Source of the DNA: an uncultured Clostridium sp.
GTDB lineage: Bacteria; Bacillota; Clostridia; Lachnospirales; Lachnospiraceae
Reading direction: 5' to 3'
DNA length: 8,087 nt
Assembly (NCBI GenBank): GCA_900543885.1
Contig: UQTA01000101.1
Coordinates: forward strand, 1 to 8,087
The notes beneath the pieces were generated by a model. It was not told where the DNA came from. It saw nothing but the letters and a program-made list of their open reading frames with translations, and ran no database searches. The position numbers and the translations under genes are program-made. Shown piece after piece: positions 5,965 through 8,087 of this stretch. Position 1 is the stretch's first letter, and each line of letters opens with the position of its first letter.

Positions 5965-6006
5965 ATCTGTCCGGACCTGATGTGGGTGCCGGACAGATTT
6001 TGTTGT
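5965..6006 (+). terminator. Intrinsic terminator or attenuator between lyase and DUF401 genes
   Basis: ATCTGTCCGG (5965-5974) pairs perfectly with CCGGACAGAT (5989-5998), and ACC/GGT can add three pairs inside. TTTTGTTGT follows (5998-6006). The hairpin sits in the 107-bp gap, 34 nt ahead of the next start codon. No convincing promoter is visible after it, so partial read-through into the DUF401 gene is possible. Confidence 0.75.
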
Positions 6007-6040
6007 AAAAAACAAAACACAGAGAGGATATAAACGGAAT

Positions 6041-7264
6041 ATGGACATTTTGAAATTGATAATTGTATTTGCCGTGATTATAGGTGTTATGTGGATGAAA
6101 AAACCTATGTGGATGGCGGTGATCGCGGCATCTATTGCAACAGTGCTGTTGTATGGATTGAGTCCGCAGGTGACAGCAGGGGCTGTTTATAAAGGAGCAA
6201 CAGCCAAAGCAACCATACAGACACTAGTGGTATTTTATTCTATTACATTTCTCCAGAGGATGATGGAGAAGAGAAAAAACCTTAGCAATGCGCAATTGGC
6301 GATGAACGGCTTGTTTAACAATAATCGTGTTAATGCATCTATCGTTCCATTTCTTTTAGGAATGCTTCCAGCAGCAAGTACGGTTCTTATTTGTGGTCCT
6401 ATTGTGAGGGAAAGTGTAAAAGATTCAGACCTTACTGTACCGGAGAAAGCGTGTATTACATCTTATTTTCGTCACATTTCAGAGGCATTTGTACCTACTT
6501 ATACCAGCATTTTTATTGCATTAGGCATTACCCAGGGGCGTGTCAGTGCGGGAGCTTTTATACTTGCAATGCTCCCTATGGTAGCAGCTCTGTTTGCTGT
6601 AGGCTGGGTGTTTTACCTGCGCCGGGTTCCGAAAGATACCGGCATGGTGCCAGATCAGCCCAAAAGCTATTATTGGAAACTGCTGGCTCAGAGTATATGG
6701 GCGATTGCTCTCACCATTGCATTGATCCTGGTGTTTAATCTTCCGGTCTGGGGGGCTGTATGGATCTGTATTTTCCTGAATGTGTTTGTAAATCATTTTA
6801 ACGGAAAAGAATTGGTTCCGTTTATCCGTTCTGCATTTGAGACCAGACTTCTGCTTAGCACACTGCTTATTATGATTTTTAAAGAGATTTTGACAGAAAC
6901 AGGAGTTATTACTGCATTGCCGGAATTTTTCTCTGCATTGCCGATTCCCACGTTTCTGGTATTTACCCTGTTATTCCTTTTTGGTACGATTGTAGCAGGT
7001 ACACAGGCGATCATCGTTTTATGTATGCCTATGGCTATGGAAGTGATTACACCGGGTCATACGGGATTGGCATTATTTACACTTCTTATGTGTGTAGGCT
7101 ATGTAGCGATGCAGGTTTCACCGACACATATTTGTCTGGTCATGTGTTCGGAAGATTATAATATTTCATTGGGAAGTATGATCCGTAAGACAATCCCTAT
7201 GGTAGGATTGTTTACATTGATCGCCATTGGATACTATGGAATTCTCAGTATGTTTGGATTTTAA
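6041..7264 (+). CDS. DUF401-family integral membrane protein (putative transporter)
   Basis: The 407-residue product is almost wholly hydrophobic, with around 10-12 membrane segments and short charged loops. It matches the DUF401 family (TIGR00529-like) by LLGMLPAASTVLICGPIV (105-122), FRHISEAFVPTY (143-154) and SPTHICLVMCSEDY (360-373), the last corresponding to the family's SPxHLCL segment. DUF401 proteins are related in layout to ion-transporter-superfamily carriers such as gluconate or dicarboxylate transporters, but none of their substrates is known to me. AGAGAGGA (6021-6028) is 12 nt from the ATG, rather far, so translation may be modest. It follows the lyase on the same strand but behind a terminator-like hairpin. 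It may export or import a product of the lyase (organic acid, thiol or amino acid), which is inference from position only. Confidence 0.82.
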   Translation: MDILKLIIVFAVIIGVMWMKKPMWMAVIAASIATVLLYGLSPQVTAGAVYKGATAKATIQTLVVFYSITFLQRMMEKRKNLSNAQLAMNGLFNNNRVNASIVPFLLGMLPAASTVLICGPIVRESVKDSDLTVPEKACITSYFRHISEAFVPTYTSIFIALGITQGRVSAGAFILAMLPMVAALFAVGWVFYLRRVPKDTGMVPDQPKSYYWKLLAQSIWAIALTIALILVFNLPVWGAVWICIFLNVFVNHFNGKELVPFIRSAFETRLLLSTLLIMIFKEILTETGVITALPEFFSALPIPTFLVFTLLFLFGTIVAGTQAIIVLCMPMAMEVITPGHTGLALFTLLMCVGYVAMQVSPTHICLVMCSEDYNISLGSMIRKTIPMVGLFTLIAIGYYGILSMFGF

Positions 7265-7549
7265 ATTATTTGCAAAATTCCCTTGGCTTTTTTAATAAGG
7301 ATGGGGGATTTTTGCGTATGTACTGGACTTTTGACGTGAAAACTGCTATTCTTTGTGTAAGCAGGATTTCAAATATGTTCTAAATATTCTAAAATTCTAA
7401 GCCGTATCAAAACAGCATCTTATCTGAACTCTTTGCTTAAATCACAACCATTGAAACAGGCAGAGAGTATGGAGAAAAACTTTCTGCCGCACAACAGAAA
7501 GGACGATGCCGATGACGAAAAATGTATGGGAAACAGAAGAAACTAAGGA
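7265..7549. other. Gene-poor, apparently decayed stretch upstream of the Rpn remnant
   Basis: Apart from the terminator at 7272-7315, no open frame of useful length with a ribosome site is visible. In the frame of the downstream Rpn remnant, a short run from ATG 7470 ends at TAA 7544-7546 and reads MEKNFLPHNRKDDADDEK at its start; it does not resemble the expected N-terminal half of an Rpn protein closely enough to call it. No inverted repeat or target duplication was recognised. Confidence 0.4.
7272..7315 (+). terminator. Probable terminator after the DUF401 gene
   Basis: GCAAAATTCCC (7272-7282) pairs with GGGGATTTTTGC (7304-7315) with one T-T mismatch and a spare C/G end. CCTT (7281-7284) can alternatively pair with AAGG (7297-7300), and T-runs lie at 7288-7293 and 7309-7313. 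It begins 7 nt after the stop. The T-run partly forms the stem, so it is weaker than the other terminators. Confidence 0.5.
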
Positions 7550-8087
7550 ATGGATGCAAGAGCTACAGATACAGAAGGGCGCAATTTCACAACAGAAATG
7601 CAGAACGATACGGAAAAAGATGATATGCGCCGCAGAGCCAGGTTTTATCAGGGATTGATCGATACACCTCTTTTGAAGTCAGGGAGGGAGACAAGATATA
7701 AATATCTTCCGCCTACGATCATTACCTTTATTACCCAGAAAGATATTTTTGGAAAAGGGTTGGCAAAATATACTTTTACAGAGCAGTGCGAGGAGATCAA
7801 AGATCTGCATCTGGAAGATGGTACAACAAAGATATTCCTGAATATGGCCAGTAAAAAAGGCGAACCGATACTGGTGAGTCTACTGCAGTATATGAAACAC
7901 ACAACGTTAGAGAATCCTGAAATCCTGGTAAAAGATGAACGATTAACACAATTAGATGACATTGTGACAGAAGTAAAGCAATCGGAAGAATGGGAGGCTG
8001 TAAGAATGAGCATCTTATCAATTGGATTGGAACGGGGAGAACAGATAGGATTGAAAAAAGGAATGGCGAAAAGTGTTCTGGAACTTT
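7550..8087 (+). pseudogene. 5'-truncated Rpn-family (PD-(D/E)XK) recombination-promoting nuclease/putative transposase, continues past window
   Basis: One frame is open from just after a TAA (7544-7546) to the window edge, giving 179 codons. The protein matches the middle and C-terminal parts of Rpn-type PD-(D/E)XK nucleases: MDARATDTEGRNFTTEMQ (1-18) with the likely catalytic D2 and E-x-Q (16-18), RRRARFYQGLID (27-38), a PPTIITFITQKDIFGKG strand-turn, EDGTTKIFLN, and a tail with GLERGEQIGLKKGM typical of the family's charged glycine-rich end. Full-length proteins have about 60 or more residues before the catalytic Asp; here these are missing or garbled behind an in-frame stop. No ribosome site is well placed before ATG 7550, since AAGGA touches the ATG. 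Rpn proteins in E. coli promote RecA-independent recombination. I judge this a remnant, but its 3' end is outside the window and a short functional form is not excluded. Confidence 0.7.

Noticed and set aside
7648..8013. 121-codon open frame on the - strand
   Set aside because: It is antisense to the Rpn remnant, whose + strand frame gives recognisable family motifs, while the - strand product looks like nothing known.
1..8087. CRISPR array, tRNA, rRNA or complete insertion sequence
   Set aside because: No regularly spaced direct repeats, cloverleaf-like segments, rRNA stretches or intact transposase with terminal inverted repeats were found by eye; the Rpn remnant is the only mobile-element-related sequence.

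Overview
The window looks like a piece of a low-to-mid GC Firmicutes chromosome, most likely a gut clostridium of the Lachnospiraceae type. This is inferred from strong AAGGAG-type ribosome sites, sigma-A promoters with 17-bp spacers, the gene families present and the codon use; no rRNA or other marker gene is present to settle it.

Layout from left to right. The tail of an unidentified + strand gene (to 88) is followed by a promoter and a monocistronic FAD-dependent dehydrogenase of the COG2509 type (200-1579). A bidirectional terminator (1607-1653) separates it from a convergent MarR-family regulator on the - strand (1669-2214). The regulator diverges from a peroxiredoxin-like/thioredoxin-fold protein (2406-2942), with a strong sigma-A promoter facing each way between them. 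After a terminator (2974-3014) comes a 384-bp gene-free stretch (2943-3326) holding a promoter, palindromes and a structured leader. An APC-family amino acid permease (3327-4664) and a PatB/MalY-type PLP C-S lyase/aminotransferase (4722-5933) follow as a likely operon. A terminator-like hairpin (5965-6006) stands between the lyase and a DUF401 membrane protein (6041-7264). The right end (7265-8087) is decayed sequence with a 5'-truncated Rpn-family (PD-(D/E)XK) nuclease that runs off the window.

Functional reading. The permease and lyase suggest uptake and breakdown of an amino acid, plausibly a sulfur amino acid or cysteine conjugate; DUF401, a predicted ion-transporter-like membrane protein, may move a substrate or product. 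The MarR/peroxiredoxin-like pair looks like a small redox-responsive module. The peroxiredoxin-like gene and the permease operon each carry an AT-rich palindrome about 13-14 nt past the -10 box, sharing the word ATTAAGCAG, so one regulator, possibly the local MarR, may control both. The MarR gene also has a run of nine C in its coding strand near its 3' end, a possible slippage site.

No tRNA, rRNA, CRISPR array or complete insertion sequence was recognised. No clearly new system is proven; the best leads are the shared palindromes, the poly-C tract and the leader RNA.
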